Below, piece after piece: positions 1 to 9,057 of a stretch of 64,000 nucleotides of DNA. The position numbers and the translations under genes were made by a program. Numbering within the stretch: position 1 is the first letter of the stretch; each line of letters opens with the position of its first letter. The notes below the pieces were generated by a model. It saw only the letters and a program-made list of their open reading frames with translations, ran no database searches and was not told the origin of the DNA. Source of the stretch: Bacteroides sp. GTDB lineage: Bacteria > Bacteroidota > Bacteroidia > Bacteroidales > Bacteroidaceae. Location: assembly GCF_030151085.1 (NCBI RefSeq), contig NZ_JASLER010000086.1:1-64000 (forward strand). The letters run 5' to 3'.

Positions 1-1
1 C

Positions 2-541
2 TCAAAGAAAGCACATCCTCATACTGCCGAAGTTTGGTTCAAGAAGTTACAGCTTGTTTCTTCAGCACTGTTCAGTGTAGGTCATGGTTTGAATGACTCG
101 CAGAAGGTGATGGGTATTATTGCCGCTGCCATGATAGCAGGACACTCCGAAGGCTTGGGTATGGGAATTAATAGTATCAACGATTTGCCCGATTGGGTGG
201 CTTTCTCTTGCTTTACGGCTATTTCATTGGGTACAATGTCCGGCGGATGGAAGATTGTGAAGACTATGGGAACCAAGATTACCAAGGTTACTCCTCTGGA
301 AGGAGTGATTGCGGAAACTGCCGGTGCATTTACCTTGTTCCTGACAGAGTATCTGAAAATTCCGGTAAGTACTACGCACACCATTACGGGAGCTATCATC
401 GGAGTAGGGGCAACGAAACGTCTTTCGGCAGTCCGTTGGGGAGTGACTAAAAGCTTGATGACTGCCTGGGTGCTGACCATTCCGGTAAGTGGATTGTTGG
501 CGGCGGGAGTGTACATCATTGTTTCCTTTTTCTTGGGTTAA
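2..541 (+). CDS. Inorganic phosphate transporter, PiT family (C-terminal part)
   Basis: The reading frame is open from the left edge and ends at a TAA at 539-541, so the N-terminal part lies outside the window. The product would be an inner-membrane phosphate:cation symporter of the PiT/PHO-4 family. The visible part holds the family signature GHGLNDSQK near its start, which corresponds to the second conserved GxND motif of the duplicated family. Several hydrophobic helices and the segment STTHTITGAIIGVG follow, a typical PiT C-terminal half. The 103-bp gap to the next gene contains a TATCTTTG -7 element, so that gene is probably transcribed separately. Family assignment is confident; substrate is inferred from the family. 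Confidence 0.9.
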   Translation, partial: SKKAHPHTAEVWFKKLQLVSSALFSVGHGLNDSQKVMGIIAAAMIAGHSEGLGMGINSINDLPDWVAFSCFTAISLGTMSGGWKIVKTMGTKITKVTPLEGVIAETAGAFTLFLTEYLKIPVSTTHTITGAIIGVGATKRLSAVRWGVTKSLMTAWVLTIPVSGLLAAGVYIIVSFFLG

Positions 542-608
542 GCCTCTATTCTCACACTCATAAGAGGAAACAAGCTTCCTGTTAACTCGCTTAATCGGAA
601 TTTTGCAT

Positions 609-616
609 TATCTTTG
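609..616 (+). promoter_or_regulatory. -7 promoter element of the 645 gene
   Basis: TATCTTTG matches the Bacteroidales -7 consensus TAnnTTTG exactly and sits 28 bp before the TTG start codon at 645. No good -33 TTTG is visible at 19-21 bp upstream, so the promoter may be weak or activator-dependent. Confidence 0.5.
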
Positions 617-644
617 CAGCCTGAAACTGTAAATTGAATACACT

Positions 645-2309
645 TTGGATTGGCTGTATAGTTTGTTTGTTGAACACTCCGCTTTGCAGGCGGTTGTAGT
701 ACTTTCGTTGATTTCCGCCATCGGCTTGGGTCTGGGTAAAATTCATATTTGTGGAATATCCTTAGGCGTGACGTTCGTGTTTTTTGCCGGTATCATTGCC
801 GGACATTTCGGATTGTCCATTGATCCGCAGATGCTGAATTATGCCGAAAGCTTCGGACTGGTGATTTTTGTATATGCATTGGGCTTACAGGTAGGTCCGG
901 GTTTTTTCAGCTCTTTCCGTAGTGGCGGTGTCCGGCTGAATATGCTTGCTGTGGGAGTGGTGCTGATAGGCACGCTGATGACAGTACTCGGCAGCTATGG
1001 GTTAGGGATTTCCCTGCCCGATATGGTAGGCATACTGTGTGGAGCTACCACCAATACCCCGGCCCTCGGTGCGGCACAGCAGACATTAAAGCAGATGGGA
1101 ATGGAATCCAATACCCCTGCTTTGGGCTGTGCGGTGGCCTATCCGTTGGGAGTGGTCGGCGTAATTCTTGCGATACTTGCCATTCGCAAAGTACTGACTC
1201 GCAAAGAAGATCTGGAACTGAAGGAAAAAGATAATATAAACAAACCTTATATCGCTGCATTTCAGGTGCACAATCCTGCCATCTTTAATAAGAGTATCAA
1301 AGAAATAGGCGGATTGAACTATCCTAAATTTGTCATTTCCCGTTTGTGGCGGGATGGAAAAGTAACGATTCCTACTTCTGAAAAGATTATCAAAGAGGGA
1401 GACCGTCTTTTGGTTATCACTCCGGAGAAATACGCACCTGCATTGACAGTGCTTTTCGGCGAGCAGGAGCATACCGACTGGAATAAGGAAGATATAGACT
1501 GGAACGCCATAGACAGCCAGTTGATTTCACAACGTATTGTGGTGACCCGTCCCGAACTGAACGGTAAGAAACTGGGTGCCCTTCATCTTCGTAATCATTA
1601 TGGTATCAATATCAGTCGGGTATATCGTAGCGGCGTGCAACTGCTGGCTACGGCGGAACTGAGATTACAGTTAGGAGACCGTCTTACGGTAATAGGTGAG
1701 GCGGCTGCCATACAGAATGTAGCAAAGGTATTGGGTAACGCCATCAAGAGCTTGAAAGAACCTAACTTGGTTGCCGTATTTATAGGCATCATCGTAGGAC
1801 TAGCATTGGGTGCCATCCCTATAACGATACCGGGTATCAGCGCTCCCGTAAGATTAGGTTTGGCGGGAGGTCCCATCATCGTAGGAATCCTTATCGGCAC
1901 TTTCGGACCCAGAATGCACATGGTGACCTATACTACCCGCAGTGCCAACTTGATGCTTCGCGCCTTAGGTTTGTCCCTCTACCTGGCTTGCCTGGGATTG
2001 GATGCCGGCGCACATTTCTTTGATACGGTATTCCGTCCCGAAGGATTGTTATGGATAGGCGCAGGCTTTGCCCTGACAGTGGTTCCGGTACTGATAATGG
2101 GAATCGTAGCCTTTAAATGGATGAAGGTAGATTTCGGAACAACGGCAGGCATGCTGTGTGGAAGCATGGCAAACCCGATGGCATTGAATTATGCCAACGA
2201 TACCATTCCGGGCGATAATCCGTCAGTGGCATACGCTACGGTTTATCCGTTGTGCATGTTCTTGCGTGTAATTATAGCCCAAGTCCTGCTCATGTTCTTA
2301 TTAGGCTAG
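645..2309 (+). CDS. AspT/YidE-type transporter with two TrkA-C domains
   Basis: A 554-residue membrane protein of the putative transporter family that includes the aspartate:alanine antiporter AspT and E. coli YidE/YbjL. It has two membrane halves (about 10-180 and 380-550) around two soluble RCK/TrkA-C domains (about 205-370). The halves are pseudo-symmetric: the first contains CGATTNTPALGAA and the second CGSMANPMALNYA at equivalent places. The start codon appears to be TTG at 645, because an in-frame stop lies just upstream at 630-632 and no ATG gives a full first helix. Substrate cannot be deduced; an acidic amino acid or dicarboxylate is a family-based guess. The fbp gene follows after 59 bp and may be co-transcribed. 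Confidence 0.85.
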   Translation: MDWLYSLFVEHSALQAVVVLSLISAIGLGLGKIHICGISLGVTFVFFAGIIAGHFGLSIDPQMLNYAESFGLVIFVYALGLQVGPGFFSSFRSGGVRLNMLAVGVVLIGTLMTVLGSYGLGISLPDMVGILCGATTNTPALGAAQQTLKQMGMESNTPALGCAVAYPLGVVGVILAILAIRKVLTRKEDLELKEKDNINKPYIAAFQVHNPAIFNKSIKEIGGLNYPKFVISRLWRDGKVTIPTSEKIIKEGDRLLVITPEKYAPALTVLFGEQEHTDWNKEDIDWNAIDSQLISQRIVVTRPELNGKKLGALHLRNHYGINISRVYRSGVQLLATAELRLQLGDRLTVIGEAAAIQNVAKVLGNAIKSLKEPNLVAVFIGIIVGLALGAIPITIPGISAPVRLGLAGGPIIVGILIGTFGPRMHMVTYTTRSANLMLRALGLSLYLACLGLDAGAHFFDTVFRPEGLLWIGAGFALTVVPVLIMGIVAFKWMKVDFGTTAGMLCGSMANPMALNYANDTIPGDNPSVAYATVYPLCMFLRVIIAQVLLMFLLG

Positions 2310-2368
2310 GGTATCTGGAAAGAAGTAATTTCAATCGTAAATTGTAAATCGTTCAATCGTAAATAAAT

Positions 2369-4357
2369 ATGGGTAATATAACACCGGAAAGTATAACTAA
2401 TGACTTGCGTTACTTGCAATTATTGTCACGCAGTTTTCCTACGATAGCCGATGCTAGTACGGAAATTATTAATCTGGAAGCGATTCTGAATCTGCCCAAG
2501 GGTACGGAGCACTTTCTGACGGATATTCATGGTGAATATGAAGCTTTCCAACATGTTTTAAAGAACGCATCGGGTGCTGTAAAACGTAAGGTGAACGAAA
2601 TCTTCGGTCATACCTTGCGCGAGAGTGAGAAGAAGGAAATCTGTACGCTGATCTATTATCCCGAAGAAAAACTGCAATTGATTAAGGAGCAGGAAACCGA
2701 TTTGGATGACTGGTACCTGATTACCTTGAATCAGTTGGTGAAGGTTTGCCAGAACGTATCTTCCAAATATACCCGTTCCAAAGTACGCAAAGCGCTTCCG
2801 GCAGAGTTCTCGTATATCATTCAAGAGTTGTTGCATGAATCCACGATAGAGCCTAACAAGCATGCTTATATCAATGTAATTATCAGTACCATCATTACTA
2901 CCAAGCGGGCGGATGATTTCATTGTTGCTATGTGTAACCTTATCCAACGCTTGACCATCGACTCGCTGCATATTGTAGGAGATATTTACGACCGTGGTCC
3001 GGGTGCCCACATCATCATGGATACGCTTTGCGACTATCATAATTTTGATATCCAATGGGGAAACCATGACATCCTCTGGATGGGAGCTGCATCGGGCAAT
3101 GATGCCTGCATTGCCAACGTAATTCGTATGTCCATGCGTTATGCCAATCTGGCAACACTGGAAGATGGCTATGGCATCAATCTCTTGCCACTGGCTACTT
3201 TTGCCATGGATACTTATACAGACGATCCTTGCACCATCTTTGCACCGAAAATGAACTTTGCCGATGCCGAATACAACGAAAAAACGTTGCGTTTGATTAC
3301 ACAAATGCATAAGGCGATCACGATTATTCAGCTTAAACTGGAGGCGGAGATTATCAGTCGTCGACCCGAATTCGGTCTGGAGAACCGGAAGTTGTTGCAT
3401 AAGATTGATTTGGAGCGTGGTGTGTTTGTGTATGAAGGAAAAGAATATGAACTACGTGATACCAACTTTCCTACGATCGATCCGGCAGATCCGTATCGTT
3501 TGTCGGATGAAGAACGTGAACTGATGACCCGCATTCATACCTCTTTCATGAATAGCGAGAAGATGAAGAAACACATGCGTTGTCTGTTCACATACGGTGG
3601 CATGTATCTGGTTTGTAATAGTAACCTGCTTTATCATGCTTCGGTACCGTTGAATGAAGATGGAAGCTTTAAGCACGTACGTATCGGCAAGAAAGAATAT
3701 TGGGGACATAAGCTCTTGCAGAAAACAGATCAATTGATCCGTACCGCTTATTTCGATGAAGACGGATCGGAAGAGAAACAGTTTGCTTTGGATTATGTTT
3801 GGTATATGTGGTGCGGACCGGATGCACCTTCATTCGATAAAGACAAAATGGCTACATTTGAGCGTTATTTTGTTGCTGATAAGTCACTGCATAAAGAAAC
3901 TAAAGGATACTATTACTCCCTGCGCAACGAGGCGGAAGTTTGTGAACGTATCTTGGCTGAATTCGGTGTGGAACCGGGGCCTCATTCCCATATTATTAAC
4001 GGTCATGTACCTGTGAAGATCATCAAGGGTGAGAAGCCCATCAAAGCCGATGGTAAATTGTTGGTGATTGATGGAGGATTCTCCAAAGCTTATCAACCCG
4101 AAACTGGAATTGCGGGCTACACACTGGTATATCATTCCCACGGCTTGCAATTGGTGCAACATGAACCTTTCCAAAGTAGCCAGAAGGCTATTGAAGAAGG
4201 ACAGGATATTAAATCCACCACCTTTGTTATCGAGTTCAATTCCCAACGAATGATGGTGAAAGATACGGATAAAGGGGCGGTACTTGTTACCCAGATAGAA
4301 GACCTTAAGAAGTTGCTGGTGGCTTATAGAACAGGGTTTATCAAGGAAAAACAATAA
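2369..4357 (+). CDS. fbp: Fructose-1,6-bisphosphatase class III
   Basis: A 662-residue cytoplasmic enzyme that hydrolyses fructose 1,6-bisphosphate to fructose 6-phosphate in gluconeogenesis. This is the Mn-dependent class III family found in Firmicutes and Bacteroidetes, built on a calcineurin-like phosphoesterase fold. Metal-binding motifs are visible: TDIHGE (51-56), GDIYDRGPG (near 200), GNHDILWMG (near 230), NGHVP and DGGFSKAYQ towards the C-terminus. Length fits the family, which is far larger than class I enzymes. The gene is followed by a strong bidirectional hairpin terminator at 4430-4468 and converges on the sulfatase gene. Confidence 0.97.
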   Translation: MGNITPESITNDLRYLQLLSRSFPTIADASTEIINLEAILNLPKGTEHFLTDIHGEYEAFQHVLKNASGAVKRKVNEIFGHTLRESEKKEICTLIYYPEEKLQLIKEQETDLDDWYLITLNQLVKVCQNVSSKYTRSKVRKALPAEFSYIIQELLHESTIEPNKHAYINVIISTIITTKRADDFIVAMCNLIQRLTIDSLHIVGDIYDRGPGAHIIMDTLCDYHNFDIQWGNHDILWMGAASGNDACIANVIRMSMRYANLATLEDGYGINLLPLATFAMDTYTDDPCTIFAPKMNFADAEYNEKTLRLITQMHKAITIIQLKLEAEIISRRPEFGLENRKLLHKIDLERGVFVYEGKEYELRDTNFPTIDPADPYRLSDEERELMTRIHTSFMNSEKMKKHMRCLFTYGGMYLVCNSNLLYHASVPLNEDGSFKHVRIGKKEYWGHKLLQKTDQLIRTAYFDEDGSEEKQFALDYVWYMWCGPDAPSFDKDKMATFERYFVADKSLHKETKGYYYSLRNEAEVCERILAEFGVEPGPHSHIINGHVPVKIIKGEKPIKADGKLLVIDGGFSKAYQPETGIAGYTLVYHSHGLQLVQHEPFQSSQKAIEEGQDIKSTTFVIEFNSQRMMVKDTDKGAVLVTQIEDLKKLLVAYRTGFIKEKQ

Positions 4358-4385
4358 ACAAGGAAAACACCGCACGTTATGAAGT

Positions 4386-4519
4386 AAAACACCTGCGGTT
4401 TTGAAGTATAAGGCCTCCTATTATTAACCAAAACCCCTGGCATTTCAGTAGCAAATGCCAGGGGTTTTGATTGTAAATGCCAGCTGATTCAGTTATCAAT
4501 GCCAGCCATTTTAAATAGC
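4386..4519. repeat. 22-bp-period intergenic array A
   Basis: Six consecutive units start at 4386, 4408, 4430, 4453, 4475 and 4498, a spacing of 22-23 bp. Most units are an AAA...TTT box of about 16 bp followed by a 5-7 bp linker. Units three and four are exact reverse complements over 16 bp and form the terminator hairpin. Related arrays occur at 24545, 35478, 40241 and 60793. Confidence 0.6.
4430..4468. terminator. Bidirectional terminator between fbp and sulfatase genes
   Basis: A perfect 16-bp inverted repeat (4430-4445 and 4453-4468, core CCCCTGGCATTT) with a 7-nt loop. Both ends are A/T tracts, so it can terminate both converging transcripts. It is also the centre of the 22-bp-period array A. 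Confidence 0.8.
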
Positions 4520-4534
4520 AAAATAATCTACGCT

Positions 4535-7267
4535 TTAGTATTTGAATAAAACCACTCCTCCTTCAATAATCACTCCTTTATCGTATGTGGCTCCTTTGGT
4601 ATAATAGCGACTTCCGCCATAACCTCCTGTAACGAAAACGCCTAAGTTTTCATTCAATCTATATTCCAGATTCACACGAGCTTGGAGGGCATAAAGACGG
4701 GCAGGAATGCCATAGTCTTTGTTTTTGAAAGTTTCTATGTGCTGATAGCCCAAATCACCACTAATAAATAACTGTTTGTAGAGTGGTAGTTCAATACCTG
4801 CACGGTAGAAGAGTGCTGCAGAGAACTTATCGCCAAAATCAAGGTAATGAGTACCGCCTCCAAGAATTGTGTAGAACATATTATTCTTAAAACGGGCACC
4901 TACATTCAATTTAGTAGCGTTTCCACCGAAAACCATCATCTGCACTTTGGTATTGGGGTTGGCATTGACTAATCCTAATTGGAATCCATCCAGACTTTCT
5001 TTGTAATAATTGAATAAACCTATCTGAAGACCTTTGGCACGAATAGCTATATTGGCAGGGGATAGTTGCACGCCTCGGGCTGTACCACCTACCACATTGC
5101 CCAAACCGGAAATTTGAATACCGGTCATATCTTCGGCTGTGATACTGCCAAGACCCGCAAGTTGTACACCTCTTAAATCTTTTCCGACTACACTCAATAA
5201 TCCGGAAGAAGTAAGACCTTTAAAGTTGCCACCGGAGATATTGCCAAGTCCTGCAAAATGTACACCGATGGAGTTGTCCCCGCTGATGTTCAGTAAGCCG
5301 CCTAAGATAAGTCCCTGCGTATTATTCCCACTGATATTAGCTAAGCCTGAGAATATTGCGCCTTGAGAATTATTTCCGGTAATACCTACCAATCCTGATA
5401 CAGACAGACCTGTGAGATTATTTCCGTTGATATTGCTGATGCCTGCTACTTGCACGCCACGCATACTTCCACCTACTACATTGGAGATTCCGGCCATCTG
5501 TACACCATTTACATCTCTGCCTACGACGGAGCCAAGAATATTTATCCCCAAACCATCCAGACGGTTCATGGAAGAGAATACTCCCAGATTGAAAAGGGTA
5601 CTTCCCACGGTATCAGTCTTCTGTGTGGAAATGTTTTTCCATAACGAAAGATTGACTCCTGCCGGACCGTGATCGGTTCGGGAGGTACGTTGCCGTTTAG
5701 AGGTAACGGTAGGTGTTAATTCTTCGTCCGGCCAAGGTGCAGGCTTGCTGGTAGCACGTAAGATGGGACGTTGGGCATCTACGGAGCGGAGGTAATCACC
5801 CAGTTTCTGTGAAAGTGCTTGGACGATTTCCGGCTTCTCTTGAGCCATATCATGTTTTTCGCTGATGTCGGCGGGAATATTGAAAAGCTCGCGTTTGCCG
5901 TTGCCGAAGTAATAAATCAGTTTCCAGTTGCCGGAGCGAATGGAGCAGGTAGCTCCGATTCCGGGACCGGAGGGACCCCAACTATTGGGATAATGCCAGT
6001 AGATATCACGGTTCTTCATTTCGCTCTTACCGGTAAGCAGAGGCATGAAGCTGATGCCGTCCCGTTGCTGTACGGTTTCATAGTTTTCTACACCTGCCAT
6101 ATCGAGAATGGTGGGGAAGAAATCTTCGATCATCAGATAATGGTCGCATGTTGTCTGAGGTTTTACAACTCCAGGCCAGCGGACAATCATGGGTTCACGC
6201 ACTCCACCTTCGTAAGCGGAACCTTTCCCACTGTTGAGCGGATAGTTCTGTGTATGCAGTTGACCTACACGGGTGTGGGCTGCAAGACCACCATTGTCCG
6301 ACATAAAAATGAGGATCGTATTGTCCGTCATATTATTCTCGTCCAGATAGTCCATAATGTCTCCCAAACTTTTGTCCATACCTTCGATAAGCGTGGCATA
6401 AGCAGCTTCTACCGGTGGCAGACCTTTGTCCAGATACTTCTGATAGAAACGCATATCAGGCTGTATGGGCGTATGGATGGCATAATGTGCCATATAGAGG
6501 AAAAAGGGTTTGTCTATCTTCTGTGCATCGTCCAGTGCTTTCTTGGCCTCAATGGTGAGGGCTTCGCTCAAGAAAGTATCTGTACCGTGATATTGTTCGA
6601 GCCCGGGGACAGCGGCCAACGGACTTTTACCATCGGGTTTATTGCCGAAGTTCTCTTTGCCATAGTAACTGGCAGGTGAGCCGGCAGCATGACCGGCAAT
6701 ATTCACTTCAAATCCCATTTTCAAAGGATCGGCTCCCGGAGTGTCTTCAGCACCGAAATGTGCTTTCCCGCAGTGGATGGTATGATAGTTATGGTCTTTG
6801 AGTAATTGTGCCAGGGAGGTTACTTGAGTAGTCCGTTCTATGCCGGGCTCCTGGCAGATACCGTTGACGTTCCATTCCGGATAAATAAGGATGGAGTCCG
6901 GTTCTTCGTGCGTGGTGTTTTTGCGGAGCGTCCAACTGGTTACACGATGCCGTGCCGCATTCATACCCGTAAAAAGGCTGACACGTGTAGGAGAACTGAT
7001 ACTACAGGCGTAAGCTTGTGTAAACATCTTGCCTTGTGTAGCCATACGCTCCATATTGGGGGTATGATAAGTATCATTGTACCGGGTACGTTGTGTCCAG
7101 AAAGGTAAAGAGGTATCTTGCCAGCCCATATCGTCCACCAAGAACAAAATAATATTGGGATGTTTTTCTGTTGTCGGCATGGCATTGCCTGACGGCACGC
7201 CACTAACTTCTCCTGCCACTCCACATATCGGGAACAAGGCAGCAGACAATAATAATCCGTTTTTCAT
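4535..7267 (-). CDS. Sulfatase fused to 16-residue surface repeats and a beta-barrel-like tail
   Basis: A 910-residue three-part protein. Residues 1 to about 20 form a signal peptide. Residues 36 to about 510 are an alkaline-phosphatase-fold sulfatase with DDMGWQD (45-51) and the serine-type formylglycine motif SSPTR, in which Ser91 would be converted to formylglycine, followed by SLFTG and a later SDNGG. Residues about 565-774 are roughly 12 tandem 16-residue repeats resembling GVQVAGISNINGNN, like the LA_2272-type surface repeats. Residues about 775-910 alternate like outer-membrane beta strands and end in KY. Sulfatases are normally near 500 residues, so the C-terminal 400 are an addition. 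The frame is unbroken. It lies 36 bp downstream of the acyl-CoA synthetase gene. Substrate unknown. Confidence 0.9.
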   Translation of the reverse strand: MKNGLLLSAALFPICGVAGEVSGVPSGNAMPTTEKHPNIILFLVDDMGWQDTSLPFWTQRTRYNDTYHTPNMERMATQGKMFTQAYACSISSPTRVSLFTGMNAARHRVTSWTLRKNTTHEEPDSILIYPEWNVNGICQEPGIERTTQVTSLAQLLKDHNYHTIHCGKAHFGAEDTPGADPLKMGFEVNIAGHAAGSPASYYGKENFGNKPDGKSPLAAVPGLEQYHGTDTFLSEALTIEAKKALDDAQKIDKPFFLYMAHYAIHTPIQPDMRFYQKYLDKGLPPVEAAYATLIEGMDKSLGDIMDYLDENNMTDNTILIFMSDNGGLAAHTRVGQLHTQNYPLNSGKGSAYEGGVREPMIVRWPGVVKPQTTCDHYLMIEDFFPTILDMAGVENYETVQQRDGISFMPLLTGKSEMKNRDIYWHYPNSWGPSGPGIGATCSIRSGNWKLIYYFGNGKRELFNIPADISEKHDMAQEKPEIVQALSQKLGDYLRSVDAQRPILRATSKPAPWPDEELTPTVTSKRQRTSRTDHGPAGVNLSLWKNISTQKTDTVGSTLFNLGVFSSMNRLDGLGINILGSVVGRDVNGVQMAGISNVVGGSMRGVQVAGISNINGNNLTGLSVSGLVGITGNNSQGAIFSGLANISGNNTQGLILGGLLNISGDNSIGVHFAGLGNISGGNFKGLTSSGLLSVVGKDLRGVQLAGLGSITAEDMTGIQISGLGNVVGGTARGVQLSPANIAIRAKGLQIGLFNYYKESLDGFQLGLVNANPNTKVQMMVFGGNATKLNVGARFKNNMFYTILGGGTHYLDFGDKFSAALFYRAGIELPLYKQLFISGDLGYQHIETFKNKDYGIPARLYALQARVNLEYRLNENLGVFVTGGYGGSRYYTKGATYDKGVIIEGGVVLFKY
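4948..5575 (-). repeat. Tandem coding repeats in the sulfatase fusion
   Basis: This DNA encodes about 12 consecutive 16-residue (48-bp) repeats with the pattern xxGvqvaGisNisGnn. The copies have diverged at the DNA level, so the array should be fairly stable. Confidence 0.8.
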
Positions 7268-7303
7268 TTAGATAATTCTTTAGAAAGGGTTAGTTCGTTA
7301 TTT

Positions 7304-8962
7304 TTATCCTTTAGCTTCTTGATACAAGAAACGTTTGATGGACTTCTTAGGTGTCTTCTCAAATTCTTCGGGATAGATTTTCATCTTGTATATTTGGCTG
7401 TAAGCGGGAAGTTCGGTGTTCAAGGAAACACGATTCTCTTCCATCAGGCGCTCAATGTCGTCATTGTTCAATCCGTTGGCAAAAGCTTCGTCAAAATCGG
7501 GATAAACAAGACCGACCAGTTTCTCGTTTTGTTGCACAATGATGCTTTCGGCAACGTATGGCATGTTGTTCAACTTATCTTCTATTTCTTCGGGATAGAT
7601 ATTTTGTCCGCTTGGTCCGAGAAGCATGTTCTTGCTGCGTCCTTTGATGGTTACGTTACCTTCGGCATCCATCAAAGCAAGGTCGCCGGTATAAAGCCAA
7701 CCGTCTTTGTCGAGTACCTGACTGGTTGCTTCTTCATTTTTATAATAGCCTAACATAACATTAGGTCCGCGACAAACAATTTCTCCCGGGATGTTTTCAG
7801 GATCAGAAGAGAGTATCTTCACTTCCATACGAGGTACAGCTTTTCCACAAGAACCTGGTTTGAAACGTGACCAGTCTTCGTAACAGATGATAGGACCGCA
7901 TTCGGTCATGCCATAACCTACGGTATATGGGAACTCAATCATGCGTAGGAATTGCTCTACTTCCTGATTGAAAGCTGCACCGCCAACAACAACTTCGGCA
8001 AAGTTTCCACCAAAAGCATTCATGACTTGCTCGCGTACGGTAGCCCGTATCTTGTCATTAATGATAGGCACTTTAAGAAGGAGCTTCATGGTAGGCGTTT
8101 CCAGTTTGGGGAGTACATTTTTCTTGATGATCTTCTCGATGATAAGAGGTACGGAAATCACCAGTTTGGGTTTTACCTCGGCAAATGCCTGGAAGATAAT
8201 CTTCGGGCTGGGCATACGTGTAAGGTAGTAGATGTGGCAACCTGCGGAGAATTCATACAGGAATTCGAAGGCTAATCCGTACATGTGTGCCATAGGAAGT
8301 ATAGAGACCATTTTATCGCCAGCATTCAGCGTCAGTACTTCGAAGGCAAAGGCGGTGTTCGACCAAAGGCTGCGGTAGGGCAGCATCACTCCTTTAGAGT
8401 AACTGGTGGTACCGGAAGTATAATTGATAACAGCCAATTCGTCGGGCTGATCCTTATGATAAGAAATATGTTCTTTGCGGAAGTTCTTGGGATATTTCTT
8501 TCCGAACATCTCATTGAGGTGATCGCGCGCATAGTCCAATTTCTCGGTACGCGACACAATGATAGAGAAGTCAGTCATCAGCATGATACCTTCCAATAAC
8601 GGCATGGCGTTTTCGTTGAGGTTTTCCCAAACCATGTCGCCTACAAACAGAAGCTTGGCCTCGGAATGGTTTACGATATTATGAATATTATCTGCCTTGA
8701 ATTCGTGTAGAATAGGAACGATCACTGCACCATACGTTACTACTGAGAGGAACGTTACACCCCAGTGAGAACTATTACGGCCACAGACGGCAATCTTATC
8801 GCCTTTCTTTATACCGCTTGCTTCAAAAATGATATGTAGCTTTTCTATCTTGCGTGCTACATCTTTATATTGTAAAGTTGCTCCATTATAGTCGGTTAGA
8901 GCGTCTAAATCCCAATTTGTTTTAATACTATTTTCTATATAGGCGATAAAACTTTGTTCCAT
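7304..8962 (-). CDS. AMP-dependent acyl-CoA synthetase (long-chain type)
   Basis: A 552-residue cytoplasmic or peripheral-membrane enzyme that activates a carboxylic acid, probably a long-chain fatty acid, to acyl-CoA through an acyl-AMP intermediate. ANL-family motifs are present in order: the P-loop YTSGTTSYSKGV, GYGMTECGP, YTGDLALMD and KGRSKNMLLGPSGQNIYP, with the C-terminal lysine in KTPKKSIKR. I prefer the ATG at 8962 over the in-frame ATG at 8974, because a consensus promoter at 8991-9021 puts the transcript start about 10 bp from 8974 but about 22 bp from 8962. The sulfatase-fusion gene follows after 36 bp and is probably co-transcribed. Confidence 0.9.
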   Translation of the reverse strand: MEQSFIAYIENSIKTNWDLDALTDYNGATLQYKDVARKIEKLHIIFEASGIKKGDKIAVCGRNSSHWGVTFLSVVTYGAVIVPILHEFKADNIHNIVNHSEAKLLFVGDMVWENLNENAMPLLEGIMLMTDFSIIVSRTEKLDYARDHLNEMFGKKYPKNFRKEHISYHKDQPDELAVINYTSGTTSYSKGVMLPYRSLWSNTAFAFEVLTLNAGDKMVSILPMAHMYGLAFEFLYEFSAGCHIYYLTRMPSPKIIFQAFAEVKPKLVISVPLIIEKIIKKNVLPKLETPTMKLLLKVPIINDKIRATVREQVMNAFGGNFAEVVVGGAAFNQEVEQFLRMIEFPYTVGYGMTECGPIICYEDWSRFKPGSCGKAVPRMEVKILSSDPENIPGEIVCRGPNVMLGYYKNEEATSQVLDKDGWLYTGDLALMDAEGNVTIKGRSKNMLLGPSGQNIYPEEIEDKLNNMPYVAESIIVQQNEKLVGLVYPDFDEAFANGLNNDDIERLMEENRVSLNTELPAYSQIYKMKIYPEEFEKTPKKSIKRFLYQEAKG

Positions 8963-8990
8963 GATATTGCACATTTAGTTGAAATTTGTG

Positions 8991-9021
8991 CAAATATAAG
9001 AGTTTCTGCATAGAAAGCAAA
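8991..9021 (-). promoter_or_regulatory. Consensus promoter of the acyl-CoA synthetase gene
   Basis: Read on the minus strand, TTTG (9018-9021), a 19-bp spacer (8999-9017) and TATATTTG (8991-8998) match the Bacteroidales -33/-7 promoter. It lies just upstream of the start codon. Confidence 0.8.
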
Positions 9022-9057
9022 CTTTTAGACAGAAAATAGTTTTGCAATATACTTTTT

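Noticed and set aside
2558..3400. A 280-codon open frame antisense to fbp
   Set aside because: It overlaps conserved catalytic motifs of fbp entirely and has no independent support.
5819..6679. A 286-codon open frame antisense to the sulfatase gene
   Set aside because: It is the complement of a clear enzyme gene and its product has no recognisable domain, signal peptide or promoter.
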